Source: Streptomyces chartreusis
GTDB taxonomy: Bacteria > Actinomycetota > Actinomycetes > Streptomycetales > Streptomycetaceae
Direction: 5' to 3'
Assembly (NCBI RefSeq): GCF_008704715.1
Contig: NZ_CP023689.1
Coordinates: forward strand, 2,728,001 to 2,792,000
Length of the DNA stretch: 64,000 nucleotides
The notes below the pieces were generated by a model. That model saw nothing but the letters and a program-made list of their open reading frames with translations. It searched no databases and was not told the DNA's origin. Shown piece by piece: positions 1 through 8,610 of this stretch. Position numbers and translations under genes: made by a program. Each line of letters begins with the position of its first letter. Positions within the stretch are counted from its first letter, which is position 1.

Positions 1-1035
1 CTGCGGTCCGAACCAGCCCGCTTCGATCGCCTCGGCGCGCGAGGCCACCCAGAACTGCTCGCCGAGGACCTCGCGCCAGCAGGTCAGGACGTCGTTCGCG
101 GCGCCCGGCACCGCGTACACGTGCCGTGCGCGGCCCTCGCCGCCCAGCAGGGCGACACCGGCGCGCAGCTCCCAGTCCTCGTCGAAGTCGATGCGGTGCT
201 CTTCGTCGAAGGGCACGTCGATCATGCCGTGGTCGGCGGTGACGTAGAGCGCGGTGCGCGCCGGGAGCTGCTCGGCGAGGCGCTGGACGAGCCGGTCGAC
301 GTGCATGAGCTGGCCGCGCCAGGTGTCCGAGTCGACGCCGTAGCGATGGCCGGCGCCGTCGAGTTCGGCGTAGTACGTGTAGACCAGGGAGCGGTCGCCC
401 GCGGCCAGTTGCTCGGCCGCGAGGTCCATGCGCTCCTCGCCGGTCAGCCGCCCGAGGAACGTTCCGCCACTGAGTGCGACCTTGGTCAGCGGGGTGTTCT
501 GGAAGGTGGGCGAGGACACCTGGGCGGCGTGCACGCCCGCCCGGTGCGCCAGCTCGAAGACGGTCGGGTACGGCTGCCAGACGTGCGGCGCCGTCCACGG
601 GTTCCAGCGCAGCTGGTTCATCAGCTCGCCGGTGTCGGGGTTGCGCACGGTGTAGCCGGGCAGGCCGTGGGCGCCCGGCGGGAGGCCGGTGCCGACGGAG
701 GCGAGGGAGGTCGCGGTGGTCGCCGGGTAGCCGGTGGTGATCGGGCGTCCGGTGCCGCCGCGCGAGCTGCCGAGGAGCGCGCTCATGAAGGGGGCTTCCT
801 CGGGGTGCGCCCTGAGCTGCTCCCAGCCGAGGCCGTCGATCAGGAACACGCAGTTGCGGTCGGCGGGGGTCAGCTCGCCGATCGTGGCGGTCATGCCCGG
901 TACCGCCATGCCGGCGGCCAGCGTGGGCAGCAGGTCGGCGAGCGAGCCGCTGCCGTACTCGGGGGACGGCGCGGAGGTGACGGCGAGGGGTTCCGGATGG
1001 GGGTCCCAGGCGGTGGACTGTGCGGACTGGGACAT
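1..1035 (-). CDS. Alkaline-phosphatase-superfamily nucleotide pyrophosphatase/phosphodiesterase (3' end beyond window)
   Basis: The first 345 codons are present and the C-terminus lies off the left edge. The protein begins MSQSAQSTAW. Metal-site motifs of the alkaline phosphatase/NPP superfamily are visible: FLIDGLGWEQL near residue 65, the Thr-rich nucleophile segment TGYPATTATS, ELDGAGHRYG, and ADHGM. No signal peptide is seen, so it is probably cytoplasmic and hydrolyses a phosphodiester or pyrophosphate of unknown identity. Its ATG overlaps the TGA of the upstream DUF5998 gene (TGATG), so the two are likely translationally coupled and it is the last known member of a three-gene operon. 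Superfamily is certain from motifs; substrate is not. Confidence 0.88.
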   Translation of the reverse strand, partial: MSQSAQSTAWDPHPEPLAVTSAPSPEYGSGSLADLLPTLAAGMAVPGMTATIGELTPADRNCVFLIDGLGWEQLRAHPEEAPFMSALLGSSRGGTGRPITTGYPATTATSLASVGTGLPPGAHGLPGYTVRNPDTGELMNQLRWNPWTAPHVWQPYPTVFELAHRAGVHAAQVSSPTFQNTPLTKVALSGGTFLGRLTGEERMDLAAEQLAAGDRSLVYTYYAELDGAGHRYGVDSDTWRGQLMHVDRLVQRLAEQLPARTALYVTADHGMIDVPFDEEHRIDFDEDWELRAGVALLGGEGRARHVYAVPGAANDVLTCWREVLGEQFWVASRAEAIEAGWFGPQ

Positions 1036-1622
1036 CAGCGCGTGAGGTCCGCGGTCGCCTCGGACAGGGCCTGGGCGAAGGCGAGCGTCTGGCGCACCGT
1101 CTCCGGTCCGTCGCCGGCCTCGCTGACGCGCAGGCTGAGATCGTCCGCCGTCGAGCTGCCCGTGTAGCCGTGGTCGGCCTCGCAGTTGGGGTCGCCGCAG
1201 GCGGCGGGCTCCAGGTCGATGCGGGAGACGGCACCCCAGCCGATGGTGAGGACCACCTCGCGGGGCAGCGTGCCCACGGTGTACTGCTCGGGGTTGGCGA
1301 CGACGCGGCTGAGCACGACCGAGGAGATCCGGCCGAGCTTGACCGACTCCGTCGAGGTCGTGGCGTACGGCGTCGGGGAGGTGCTGTCCGCGGCCTGCTC
1401 GTCGGTGTGGCTGACGATGAAGCGGTTGCCGGTGAGGACGAGGACCGTCACATGGCGCCGCACCTCGTTCTGGTCGAACGTGGTCTCCTGGTGGACCAGG
1501 TACGACCGGATGGGCTCGCCGCCCACGGCGGCCTCCACCGCCTCGGCCACGAGGGCCGGGTAGTAGCCGCTGCGCTCGATCGCCGCTCGCAGCCCCTGGG
1601 TCGTCGTACTGGTCTTGGCCAT
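1035..1622 (-). CDS. DUF5998 family protein
   Basis: A 195-aa soluble protein starting MAKTSTTTQGLRAA. ATGs 9 and 24 bases further upstream are possible, but this one begins the recognisable domain. The sequence (LRAAIERSGYYPALV near the N-terminus; ACGDPNCEADHGYTGS with two Cys and a His toward the C-terminus) resembles the conserved actinobacterial family annotated DUF5998. No catalytic motif is recognised. The Cys/His cluster could bind metal, which is inference. It sits 52 bp after the Pat-like gene and its stop overlaps the start of the phosphatase gene. Confidence 0.8.
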   Translation of the reverse strand: MAKTSTTTQGLRAAIERSGYYPALVAEAVEAAVGGEPIRSYLVHQETTFDQNEVRRHVTVLVLTGNRFIVSHTDEQAADSTSPTPYATTSTESVKLGRISSVVLSRVVANPEQYTVGTLPREVVLTIGWGAVSRIDLEPAACGDPNCEADHGYTGSSTADDLSLRVSEAGDGPETVRQTLAFAQALSEATADLTR

Positions 1623-1674
1623 GACGCCCATCCTACGGGGGTGCACTGACTGCGAGGCACCGCTCGCGGCGGTC

Positions 1675-4521
1675 TCAGTACGTCGGCAGGGTCCTCGGCC
1701 CGAGGTCGTCGCGGGCGGGCGGCAGGGCGAGGCGGACGGAGGCGCCGAGCACGCTCAGACCGTGCGTGGCGACCACGACCGGCTCCAGGGTGACCGCGAC
1801 CACCTCCGGGTGGTCGTCGACGAGCCGCGACACCCGCACCAGCAGCTCCTCCAGGGCGGGGGTGTCGACGGGCGTGGAGCCGCGCCAGCCGAACAGGAGC
1901 GGTGCCGTGCGGATGGACCGGACGATCGAGGTGGCGTCGCGGTCGGTGACCGGGATCAGCCGGTGCGCCATGTCGCCGAGCAACTGGGAGGCGGCTCCGG
2001 CGAGCCCGAAGGACAGCACGGCGCCGGCCGCCGGGTCGATCACGGCCCGTACGACGGTGTCGACGCCGCGCGGTGCCATGGTCTGCACGACCGGCCTGAG
2101 CTCCTCCGGCCTGCCGAACAGCTCGGTCAACTCGGTGTACGCCCGTCGCAGTTGCTCCTCGTCCGCGAGGTCGAGCCGGACGCCGCCGAGGTCGGCACGG
2201 TGGCGCAGGTGCGGGGCGGTGGCCTTGAGGGCGACGGGGTAGCCGAGGGTGCGGGCGGCGTCGACGGCCGCGTCGGGGGTGGGGGCGTGCAGGGCGCGGT
2301 GCACCTCGATGCCGTACTTGCCGAGCAGGTCGCAGGTCTCGTCCGTGCCGAGCGTGAGCCCCTGCCCGCGCGCGAGCAGGCCGTCGATCAGCCGGGCGGC
2401 GCCCTTCTCGTCGATGTCCTCGTACTCGGGGACCTTGCCGGGCTCGGCCGCGTCGCGCCGCCACTGGGCGTACTTCACGGCTTCGCCGAGGGCGCGGACG
2501 GCACGCTCGGCGGCCGGGTAGGCAGGGATGAGGCGAGGGGTGGTCCCGTCGGTGTCCGTCGGTTCGGGCAGTGGTTCGGCCGGGAAGTCCAGCGGGCGGA
2601 AGGGGTGGTCGCGGCCCGGGGTGCGGGGCGCCGTCGTACCGGCCCGGGGCGCGGTGCTCGCCGCCGCGGACAGGGCCTCCGCGAGCCCTCCGAGCTCCAC
2701 GTGCACCACCAGGACGGGCTTGCCCGGCACCCGCTCGGCCGCCGAGCTCAGGGCCTGCGCCAGCTCGGCGTCCCCGGTCGTCGCGTCGCCGATCGCCGGT
2801 ATCGCGGTGACGACGACCGCGTCGCAGGTGTCGTCGGCGAGGGCGCGCGCGAGCGCCTCGTGGAAGTCGGCGGCCGACGCCGCGGTCGTCAGGTCCAGCG
2901 GCGGCAGCGGCCGCAGGCCCTCGGACAGACAGGCGTCGTACGTCAGCAGGCCCAGCGACTCGGAGTTCCCGAGGATCGCCACCCGCGGTCCGGTCGGCAG
3001 GGGCTGGCGCGCGAGCAGCAGTCCCGCGTCCACCAGCTCGGTGATGGTGTCGACGCGGATCACGCCTGCCTGCCGCAGCAGCGCGGAGACGGTGGTGTGC
3101 GGGAGCCGGGTGACCCGCACGGTGTGGCCCTGCGGCGCCGCTCCCCCGTGCCGCGCGCCCTGCACCACGACCAGCGGCTTCGCGGCCGCCGTGCGCCGGG
3201 CGAGGCGGGTGAACTTGCGCGGGTTGCCGATGGACTCCAGGTACATGAGGACGACGTCGGTGTCCGGGTCGTCGTACCAGTACTGGAGGACGTCGTTGCC
3301 GGAGACGTCGGCGCGGTTGCCGGAGGAGACGAAGGTCGAGATGCCGGTGACGCCGGTGACCCCGCCGCCGCGCCGGTGCAGCCGGGACAGCAGGGCGATC
3401 CCGATGGCGCCGGACTGCGCGAAGAGGCCGATCCGGCCCGGCCTCGGCATCTCGGGGGCCAGTGAGGCGTTCAGCCGTACGTCGTCGGCGGTGTTGATGA
3501 TCCCGAAGGCGTTCGGGCCGATGATGCGCATGCCGTACGTGCGCGCGTGCCGGACGAGTTCGCGCTGGCGCTCGCGTCCGTCGGGCCCGCTCTCGGCGTA
3601 TCCGGCGGACAGCACGACCAGGCCCTGTACGCCGTGCTCGCCGCACTCGGTGACCACGTCGGGGACGTACTCGGCCGGCACGGCGACCACCGCGAGGTCG
3701 ACCTGCTCCTCGATGTCCCGCACGGAGCGGTGCGCGGGCACCCCGTCGAGTTCCTTGAGGTCCTCGGGGAACGCCTTGTTCACGGCGTACAGCCGGCCCG
3801 TGAACCCGGCGTCCCTGATGTTGCCGAGTACGCCGCGGCCGACGCCGCCGGGGGTGCGGCCGGTGCCGATGACGGCGACGGAGCCGGGCACCAGCAGCCG
3901 CCGTACGGAGTGGGCCTCGGCGCGCTGCTCGCGCGCGTACTGCACGGCGAGCGAGCGGTCGGTCGGCTCCAGGTCGAACTCCAGACGGACGACGCCGTCC
4001 TCGAAGCTGCGCTTCTGGGTGTACCCGGCGTCCGTGAACACCTTGATCATCTTGGTGTTGGCGGGCAGCACCTCGGCGGCGAACCGGCGGATGTCGCGTT
4101 CGCGGGCGACCGCGGCGATGTGTTCGAGGAGGGCGGAGGCGACGCCGCGCCCCTGGTGGGCGTCCTGGACGAGGAAGGCGACCTCGGCCTCGTCGGCCGG
4201 TGCGGACGCGGGCATTCCGTCGGCGCCGATCCGGTCGTAGCGTACGGTGGCGATGAACTCGCCGCCGATCGTGGCCGCGAGTCCCACCCGGTCCACAAAG
4301 TCGTGGTGCGTGAAGCGGTGGACGTCCTTCGCGGACAGTCGCGGGTAGGGCGCGAAGAAGCGGTAGTACTTCGACTCGTCCGACACCTGCTCGTAGAAGC
4401 TGACCAGGCGCTCGGCGTCATCAACGGTGATGGGGCGGATGCGCGCGGTGCCGCCGTCGCGCAGCACCACGTCGGCTTCCCAGTGGGCGGGGTACTCGTG
4501 CCTGTCCGAGGCGCTCTGCAT
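1675..4521 (-). CDS. GNAT-acyl-CoA synthetase (NDP-forming) fusion, Pat-type protein acetyltransferase
   Basis: A 948-aa multidomain protein. Residues about 18-195 form a GNAT domain (acetyl-CoA loop QDAHQGRGVASALL). Residues about 205-335 form a CoA-binding Rossmann domain (VAVIGTGRTPGGVGRGVLG). Two succinyl-CoA-ligase-like domains follow, and residues about 730-945 form an ATP-grasp domain (GYPVALKATAPHLRHRADLG). The GNAT domain is N-terminal, as in the S. lividans PatA type and opposite to Salmonella Pat. Such enzymes acetylate the catalytic lysine of acyl-CoA synthetases; the synthetase-like part is usually inactive as a ligase and regulatory. The start MQSASDRHEY is preferred to longer frames. 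First gene of the operon that continues into DUF5998 and the phosphatase. Confidence 0.88.
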   Translation of the reverse strand: MQSASDRHEYPAHWEADVVLRDGGTARIRPITVDDAERLVSFYEQVSDESKYYRFFAPYPRLSAKDVHRFTHHDFVDRVGLAATIGGEFIATVRYDRIGADGMPASAPADEAEVAFLVQDAHQGRGVASALLEHIAAVARERDIRRFAAEVLPANTKMIKVFTDAGYTQKRSFEDGVVRLEFDLEPTDRSLAVQYAREQRAEAHSVRRLLVPGSVAVIGTGRTPGGVGRGVLGNIRDAGFTGRLYAVNKAFPEDLKELDGVPAHRSVRDIEEQVDLAVVAVPAEYVPDVVTECGEHGVQGLVVLSAGYAESGPDGRERQRELVRHARTYGMRIIGPNAFGIINTADDVRLNASLAPEMPRPGRIGLFAQSGAIGIALLSRLHRRGGGVTGVTGISTFVSSGNRADVSGNDVLQYWYDDPDTDVVLMYLESIGNPRKFTRLARRTAAAKPLVVVQGARHGGAAPQGHTVRVTRLPHTTVSALLRQAGVIRVDTITELVDAGLLLARQPLPTGPRVAILGNSESLGLLTYDACLSEGLRPLPPLDLTTAASAADFHEALARALADDTCDAVVVTAIPAIGDATTGDAELAQALSSAAERVPGKPVLVVHVELGGLAEALSAAASTAPRAGTTAPRTPGRDHPFRPLDFPAEPLPEPTDTDGTTPRLIPAYPAAERAVRALGEAVKYAQWRRDAAEPGKVPEYEDIDEKGAARLIDGLLARGQGLTLGTDETCDLLGKYGIEVHRALHAPTPDAAVDAARTLGYPVALKATAPHLRHRADLGGVRLDLADEEQLRRAYTELTELFGRPEELRPVVQTMAPRGVDTVVRAVIDPAAGAVLSFGLAGAASQLLGDMAHRLIPVTDRDATSIVRSIRTAPLLFGWRGSTPVDTPALEELLVRVSRLVDDHPEVVAVTLEPVVVATHGLSVLGASVRLALPPARDDLGPRTLPTY

Positions 4522-4659
4522 GGGGCCCAGATTACGGCTCGCGTACGACAACGGCGCGAGGCAGTCTGTGGAGGAAGTCACGTGGGGTCGAGGCCGCGAC
4601 CCCACGGTCACCACGGGAGGGTGTTTTGTCCCTCCCGGCCTGCTTCACGGGTGCGGGAA

Positions 4660-4675
4660 ACTGGTCTAGACAACC
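4660..4675 (+). promoter_or_regulatory. DasR operator (dre site) upstream of ptsH
   Basis: ACTGGTCTAGACAACC matches the Streptomyces DasR consensus ACTGGTCTAGACCACT at 14 of 16 positions and ends 24 bp before the ptsH ATG. DasR control of the GlcNAc PTS, including ptsH, is established in S. coelicolor, so this site predicts derepression of HPr by glucosamine-6-phosphate. Confidence 0.88.
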
Positions 4676-4699
4676 CTGAACACCGAAGGGCAGCATCAC

Positions 4700-4981
4700 A
4701 TGGCTGAGCGCCGCGTCAACGTCGGCTGGGCCGAGGGCCTTCACGCCCGCCCCGCTTCCATCTTCGTCCGGGCCGCCACGGCCGCAGGTATCCCGGTGAC
4801 GATCGCCAAGGCTGACGGCAACCCCGTCAACGCGGCCTCCATGCTGGCCGTCCTGGGCCTGGGCGCCCAGGGCGGCGAGGAGATCGTCCTCGCCTCCGAC
4901 GCCGAGGGTGCGGACGCCGCCCTCGACCGTCTGGCAAAGCTCGTCTCCGAGGGACTCGAGGAGCTGCCCGAGACGGTCTGA
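4700..4981 (+). CDS. ptsH: Phosphocarrier protein HPr
   Basis: A 93-aa HPr, full length for the family. His15 lies in the canonical GLHARPAS active-site loop and accepts phosphate from enzyme I. Ser47 in NAASMLA is equivalent to the regulatory Ser46 of Firmicute HPr, although HPr-kinase control is not established in Streptomyces. It is cytoplasmic and passes phosphate to PTS EIIA domains such as the GlcNAc system. The ATG follows GAAGGGCAGC. It is monocistronic: a DasR operator lies in front and a strong hairpin follows. Confidence 0.96.
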   Translation: MAERRVNVGWAEGLHARPASIFVRAATAAGIPVTIAKADGNPVNAASMLAVLGLGAQGGEEIVLASDAEGADAALDRLAKLVSEGLEELPETV

Positions 4982-5012
4982 ATGACCTGAGCGGGTATCC
5001 CGATCGAACGGT

Positions 5013-5047
5013 GAAGCCGCGTCCGCCTTTCCGGCGGGCGCGGCTTC
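5013..5047 (+). terminator. Intrinsic terminator of ptsH
   Basis: GAAGCCGCG and CGCGGCTTC form a perfect 9-bp outer stem, extended by GC-rich inner pairs (TCCGCC/GGCGGG). It is followed by GCTGTTTT and starts 31 bp after the ptsH stop. Confidence 0.85.
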
Positions 5048-5160
5048 GCTGTTTTCGGGAAGGCGCCGACGGAATTCAACGCACGGCGGTGACGCATCCG
5101 AAAAAGGGCAGCGAAAATTCCCCGCCGCCGAATATCTTCTCTTTGTATACGGCGCCTGTG

Positions 5161-5856
5161 TTAATGCCGCAGGCTCGGCATGTTTACGGGATGTTGCGAA
5201 TTCCTCACACGGTCCGCGCGCTCGCCGCCCGTGCCGAACCTCAGACGGTGCGCGGCGAGGGAGCGCTCGGTGTGCAGGGCGGTGATCGCGCGGGCGCGTT
5301 CGCCGTCGCCGCGCGCCACCGCGTCCACGATCGCGCCGTGCTCGGTCCAGGACTCCACGGGATCGGCGGGCGCCTCCACGGCGTACATCCAGGCGATCTT
5401 GTGCCGTAGCTGAGCCAGTATCGAGGTCAGGGCGGGGCTGCCGGTGGACTGGGCGAGCGTCTCGTGGAACCAGCTGCCCAGGGAGCGCAGATCGTCGCTG
5501 TTCCCGCGCCTGGCCCGCTCCTGCCCCAGCCTGACCAGGCCGCGCAGGACCTTCAGATGGGCCTCGGTGCGCCGCTGGGCGGCCCGGGAGGCGCCCAGGG
5601 GTTCCAGCAGGCCGCGCATCTCCAGCAGGTCGGCGGCCTCCTGCTCGGTCGGTTCGGCGACGCACGCGCCCGCGTGGCGCCGGGTCACCACGAAGCCCTC
5701 CGCCTCCAGGGTGCGCAGGGCCTCGCGCACGGGGACACGGGAGACGCCGTAGCGGCGGGCGAGCAGTTCCTCGGTGAGCCGGCTGCCGCGCTCGTAGACA
5801 CCGGCGACGATGTCGTCCCGGATCGCCGTGCACACCGAGTGCGCCGGAATACGCAT
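5161..5856 (-). CDS. GntR-family transcriptional regulator, FCD (FadR) subfamily
   Basis: A 231-aa regulator. The N-terminal winged helix (GSRLTEELLARRYGVSRVPVREALRTLE, about residues 20-60) is classic GntR and is followed by an all-helical FCD ligand domain. The start MRIPAHSVC is chosen because GGAGG lies about 9 nt upstream. It converges on ptsH. FCD regulators usually sense small organic acids or sugars; no ligand can be named and no obvious target gene adjoins it. Confidence 0.9.
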   Translation of the reverse strand: MRIPAHSVCTAIRDDIVAGVYERGSRLTEELLARRYGVSRVPVREALRTLEAEGFVVTRRHAGACVAEPTEQEAADLLEMRGLLEPLGASRAAQRRTEAHLKVLRGLVRLGQERARRGNSDDLRSLGSWFHETLAQSTGSPALTSILAQLRHKIAWMYAVEAPADPVESWTEHGAIVDAVARGDGERARAITALHTERSLAAHRLRFGTGGERADRVRNSQHPVNMPSLRH

Positions 5857-5996
5857 GACCGACCTCCGCCTTAATCCCCGTGAAACGTCGACGAATGACG
5901 TGTTCTCGAGGACTCTATTGCAATCGGCCGGAATTTCCGACGGCGAGCCGGAATCCATGGATATTTTTTGGTCAGCGTAACGTCCGGAAACAACGA

Positions 5997-6023
5997 AAGC
6001 CCCGGCTCGGGGAGCCGGGGCTT
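5997..6023 (-). terminator. Terminator after the M23 peptidase gene
   Basis: AAGCCCCGGCT and AGCCGGGGCTT form a perfect 11-bp stem around a 5-nt loop, 22 bp after the stop of the minus-strand M23 gene. Confidence 0.85.
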
Positions 6024-6044
6024 CGAGGGTGCGCGGCGGTGGCG

Positions 6045-6830
6045 TCAGACGTTCACGCCGTGCCCGCGCAGATAGGCGACGGGGTCGATGTCGGAGCCGT
6101 ACTCCGGCGTCGTGCGGGCCTCGAAGTGCAGGTGCGGCCCGGTGACGTTGCCGGTGGCGCCGGACAGGCCTATCTGCTGGCCGGGGGTGACGGTCTGGCC
6201 GACCGAGACGCCGATGGACGACAGGTGGCCGTACTGCGTGTACGTGCCGTCGTTCATCTTGATCACGATGTTGTTGCCGTACGCCCCGCCCCAGCCGGCC
6301 TCGACGACGGTGCCGGAGCCGACCGCGTGGACGGAGGTGCCGCTGGCGGCGTGGAAGTCGACGCCGGTGTGGCTGCCGGAGGACCAGACGGCGCCGCCGG
6401 ACTTGTAGCCGGTGGAGACGTACGAGCCGGCGATCGGGGAGACGTACGACAGCAGGCGCTTGCGCTCGGCCTCGCGGGCGGCGCGTTCCTTGGCCTCACG
6501 CTCCGCCTTCGCCTTCGCGGCCGCCTTCTCGCGGGCGGCCTCCTGAGCGGCCTTCTTCGCGGCGGCGGCCTCCGCGGCGGCCCGCTCCTGGGCGATGGCC
6601 TGGGCGTCGATCTGGGCCGCGATGGAGTTCTCGACGGAGATGACGGGTATGAGGCCGGTCTGCTCCGCGGCGGGCTCGGCGGCGAGCGCGGGGGCGGCCA
6701 GAGTGCCGACGACTCCGGTGGCGGTGAGCGCGGCGACTCCGGCCGCGCGGGCGGTGGTGCGCTCGAACCGGCCGGGCCTACGGTGCTTCCCGGTGGGGCG
6801 GTTCTTCCCCGTGGCGCAGGTGAACGCCAT
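6045..6830 (-). CDS. Secreted M23 (LytM-type) peptidase
   Basis: A 261-aa exported protein. The basic N-terminus and hydrophobic stretch (AAGVAALTATGVVGTLAAPALAAEP) form a signal peptide ending near residue 50. Residues about 65-125 are a charged Ala/Lys/Glu/Arg coiled-coil linker. The C-terminal 120 residues are an M23 domain with zinc ligands in HTGVDFH and HLHFE, both intact, so it should cleave peptidoglycan stem or cross-bridge peptides outside the membrane. The long leader carries a c-di-AMP riboswitch, which links this hydrolase to second-messenger control of wall growth or germination. Confidence 0.93.
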   Translation of the reverse strand: MAFTCATGKNRPTGKHRRPGRFERTTARAAGVAALTATGVVGTLAAPALAAEPAAEQTGLIPVISVENSIAAQIDAQAIAQERAAAEAAAAKKAAQEAAREKAAAKAKAEREAKERAAREAERKRLLSYVSPIAGSYVSTGYKSGGAVWSSGSHTGVDFHAASGTSVHAVGSGTVVEAGWGGAYGNNIVIKMNDGTYTQYGHLSSIGVSVGQTVTPGQQIGLSGATGNVTGPHLHFEARTTPEYGSDIDPVAYLRGHGVNV

Positions 6831-6854
6831 GAAGTGGCTGGTCCTTTCCTTCCC

Positions 6855-7015
6855 TCTCGCCTACCGGGTTAGCTGACGGGTTCGGAGCAGGAAGGTCTCC
6901 TACGGGCCCCCTCGCGACTCGCGCGGGCGTCCGATTCACCCCAGGGACTACGGGTGGGTCCCCGGCTCCCCAGGCTCGCGCCTTACGGGGACTCGGCGAT
7001 GGCTGTCCGGTGCCG
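6855..7015 (-). ncRNA. Cyclic di-AMP riboswitch (ydaO/yuaA class) in the M23 peptidase leader
   Basis: Read on the minus strand, the leader contains the conserved blocks of the class in order: GAGTCCCCGTAAGGCG, GGGGAGCCGGGGACCCA, CTGGGGTGAATCGGACG, GACCTTCCTGCTCCGAACCC, then GTCAGCTAACCCGGTAGGCG. It ends about 25 nt before the M23 ATG. In actinobacteria this class is commonly found ahead of cell-wall hydrolases (rpf, NlpC/P60, M23). Boundaries are approximate. Confidence 0.92.
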
Positions 7016-7152
7016 CGGGCGCGGCGCACTGCCTGACGGACAGCCCGGAAGACGCTAAACGCGGCGTCTTTCAATCCCCAAACGGATCGCGGCTTTTGTA
7101 GCGCATCCCACAGACCAGACAGGCAACCTCTCCCTCAATTCGGGCATAAGGG

Positions 7153-7182
7153 GGCCCTGGTGACTCAAGGGTCACCAGGGCC
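7153..7182. terminator. Hairpin after the M16 operon
   Basis: GGCCCTGGTGAC and GTCACCAGGGCC form a perfect 12-bp stem with a 6-nt loop, 40 bp after the stop of the minus-strand M16 gene. The stem is symmetric. The next gene to its left (M23, leader starting near 7015) is on the same minus strand, so it mainly separates the two units. Confidence 0.85.
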
Positions 7183-7221
7183 TCTGCACGCGCGTGGCGC
7201 CGGACGGCGCGAGCCCGTCCT

Positions 7222-8610
7222 CTACTCGGCCGCCACGACCTTGACTTCGCCGATGCCGAGGGCCTCGACGGGCTCCCGGATCTCGGCCGCGTCGCCGACG
7301 AGGATCGTCACCAGACGGTCCACCGGGAAGGCACTCACGGCCGCCGCGGTGGCCTCGACCGTGCCGGTCGCGGCCAGCTGCTGGTACAGCGTCGCCTGGT
7401 AGTCGTCGGGCAGGTGCTGCTCGACCTGGTCGGCCAGCGTGTTCGCCACGGACGCCGCGGTCTCGTACTTCAGCGGCGCCACCCCGACGAGGTTCTGCAC
7501 GGCGAAGTCCCGCTCGGCGTCGGTGAGCCCCTCGGCCGCGACACCCCGCAGGACCTTCCAGAGGTCGTCCAGGGCCGGACCGGTGTTCGGGGTGTCGACG
7601 GAGCCGCTGATGGCGAGCATCGCCGCGCCCGTGCCCTCCGGGGCGGAGCGCAGGACCTGACCGAAGGCCCGCACACCGTAGGTGTAGCCCTTCTCCTCGC
7701 GCAGGACCTTGTCCAGGCGTGAGGTGAGGGTGCCGCCGAGGCAGTAGGTGCCGAGCACCTGAGCGGGCCACACACGGTCGTGCCGGTCGGGGCCGATGCG
7801 GCCGATCAGCAGCTGCGTCTGGACGGCGCCGGGGCGGTCGACGATGACGACGCGTCCGGTGTCGTCCGCGACGACCGGCGGGACCGCGCGCGTCTCGCCC
7901 GGCGAGCCGGTCCAGGCGCCCAGGGTGTCGCCGAGCAAGGCGTCGAGGTCGACGCCGGTGAGGTCGCCGACGACCACGACGGTGGAGGTGGCAGGGCGTA
8001 CGTGCCGCTCGTAGAAGGCGCGTACGGAAGCCGAGTCGATGCCCTCGACGGTTTCCTCGGTGCCCTGGCGCGGGCGGGACATGCGCGCCGTCGCCGGGAA
8101 CAGCTCCTTGGAGAGCTCCTTGGCGGCCCGGCGCGAGGGGTTGGCCAGCTCGTGCGGGATCTCGTCGAGCCGGTTGCGCACCAGGCGCTCGACCTCGCTG
8201 TCCTCGAACGCGGGCGCCCTCAGGGCGTCGGCGAGCAGGCCGAGCGCCTTGGTCAGGCGGGAGACGGGCACTTCCAGGCTGACCCGGACGCCGGGGTGGT
8301 CGGCGTAGGCGTCGAGCGTGGCGCCGCAGCGCTCCAGCTCGGCGGCGAACTCCTCGGCGGTGTGCTTGTCGGTGCCCTCGGACAGGGCACGCGCCATGAT
8401 CGTGGCGATGCCGTCGAGGCCCTTCGGCTCGGCGTCCAGGGGCGTGTCCAGGAGCACCTCGACGGCGACGACCTGCTGGCCTGGGCGGTGGCAGTGCAGG
8501 ACGGTGAGGCCGTTGTCCAGCTTGCCGCGCTCGGGCGCCGGGAACGCCCAGGGCCGGGCCTGGCCCGCCTCGGGCTGCGGGTGGAACTCCATGCTGGCGA
8601 GCTCGGTCAC
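7222..8610 (-). CDS. M16-family peptidase-like protein, non-catalytic partner
   Basis: A 462-aa M16 (insulinase/processing-peptidase) fold protein starting VTELASMEFH. The region that should hold the HxxEH zinc motif instead reads GLDGIATIMARALSEGT, so the inverted zinc motif is missing and it is probably the non-catalytic half of a heterodimer. Its GTG overlaps the TGA of the catalytic gene (GTGA), implying coupled, roughly equimolar synthesis. There is no signal peptide. The pair resembles mitochondrial processing-peptidase alpha/beta in arrangement; its substrate is unknown. Confidence 0.9.
   Translation of the reverse strand: MTELASMEFHPQPEAGQARPWAFPAPERGKLDNGLTVLHCHRPGQQVVAVEVLLDTPLDAEPKGLDGIATIMARALSEGTDKHTAEEFAAELERCGATLDAYADHPGVRVSLEVPVSRLTKALGLLADALRAPAFEDSEVERLVRNRLDEIPHELANPSRRAAKELSKELFPATARMSRPRQGTEETVEGIDSASVRAFYERHVRPATSTVVVVGDLTGVDLDALLGDTLGAWTGSPGETRAVPPVVADDTGRVVIVDRPGAVQTQLLIGRIGPDRHDRVWPAQVLGTYCLGGTLTSRLDKVLREEKGYTYGVRAFGQVLRSAPEGTGAAMLAISGSVDTPNTGPALDDLWKVLRGVAAEGLTDAERDFAVQNLVGVAPLKYETAASVANTLADQVEQHLPDDYQATLYQQLAATGTVEATAAAVSAFPVDRLVTILVGDAAEIREPVEALGIGEVKVVAAE

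Noticed and set aside
1448-3646. Long Arg/Pro-rich open frame on the minus strand inside the Pat-like gene
   Set aside because: Same strand, different frame from a clearly conserved multidomain protein; the Arg-rich composition is typical of a GC-driven out-of-frame reading.
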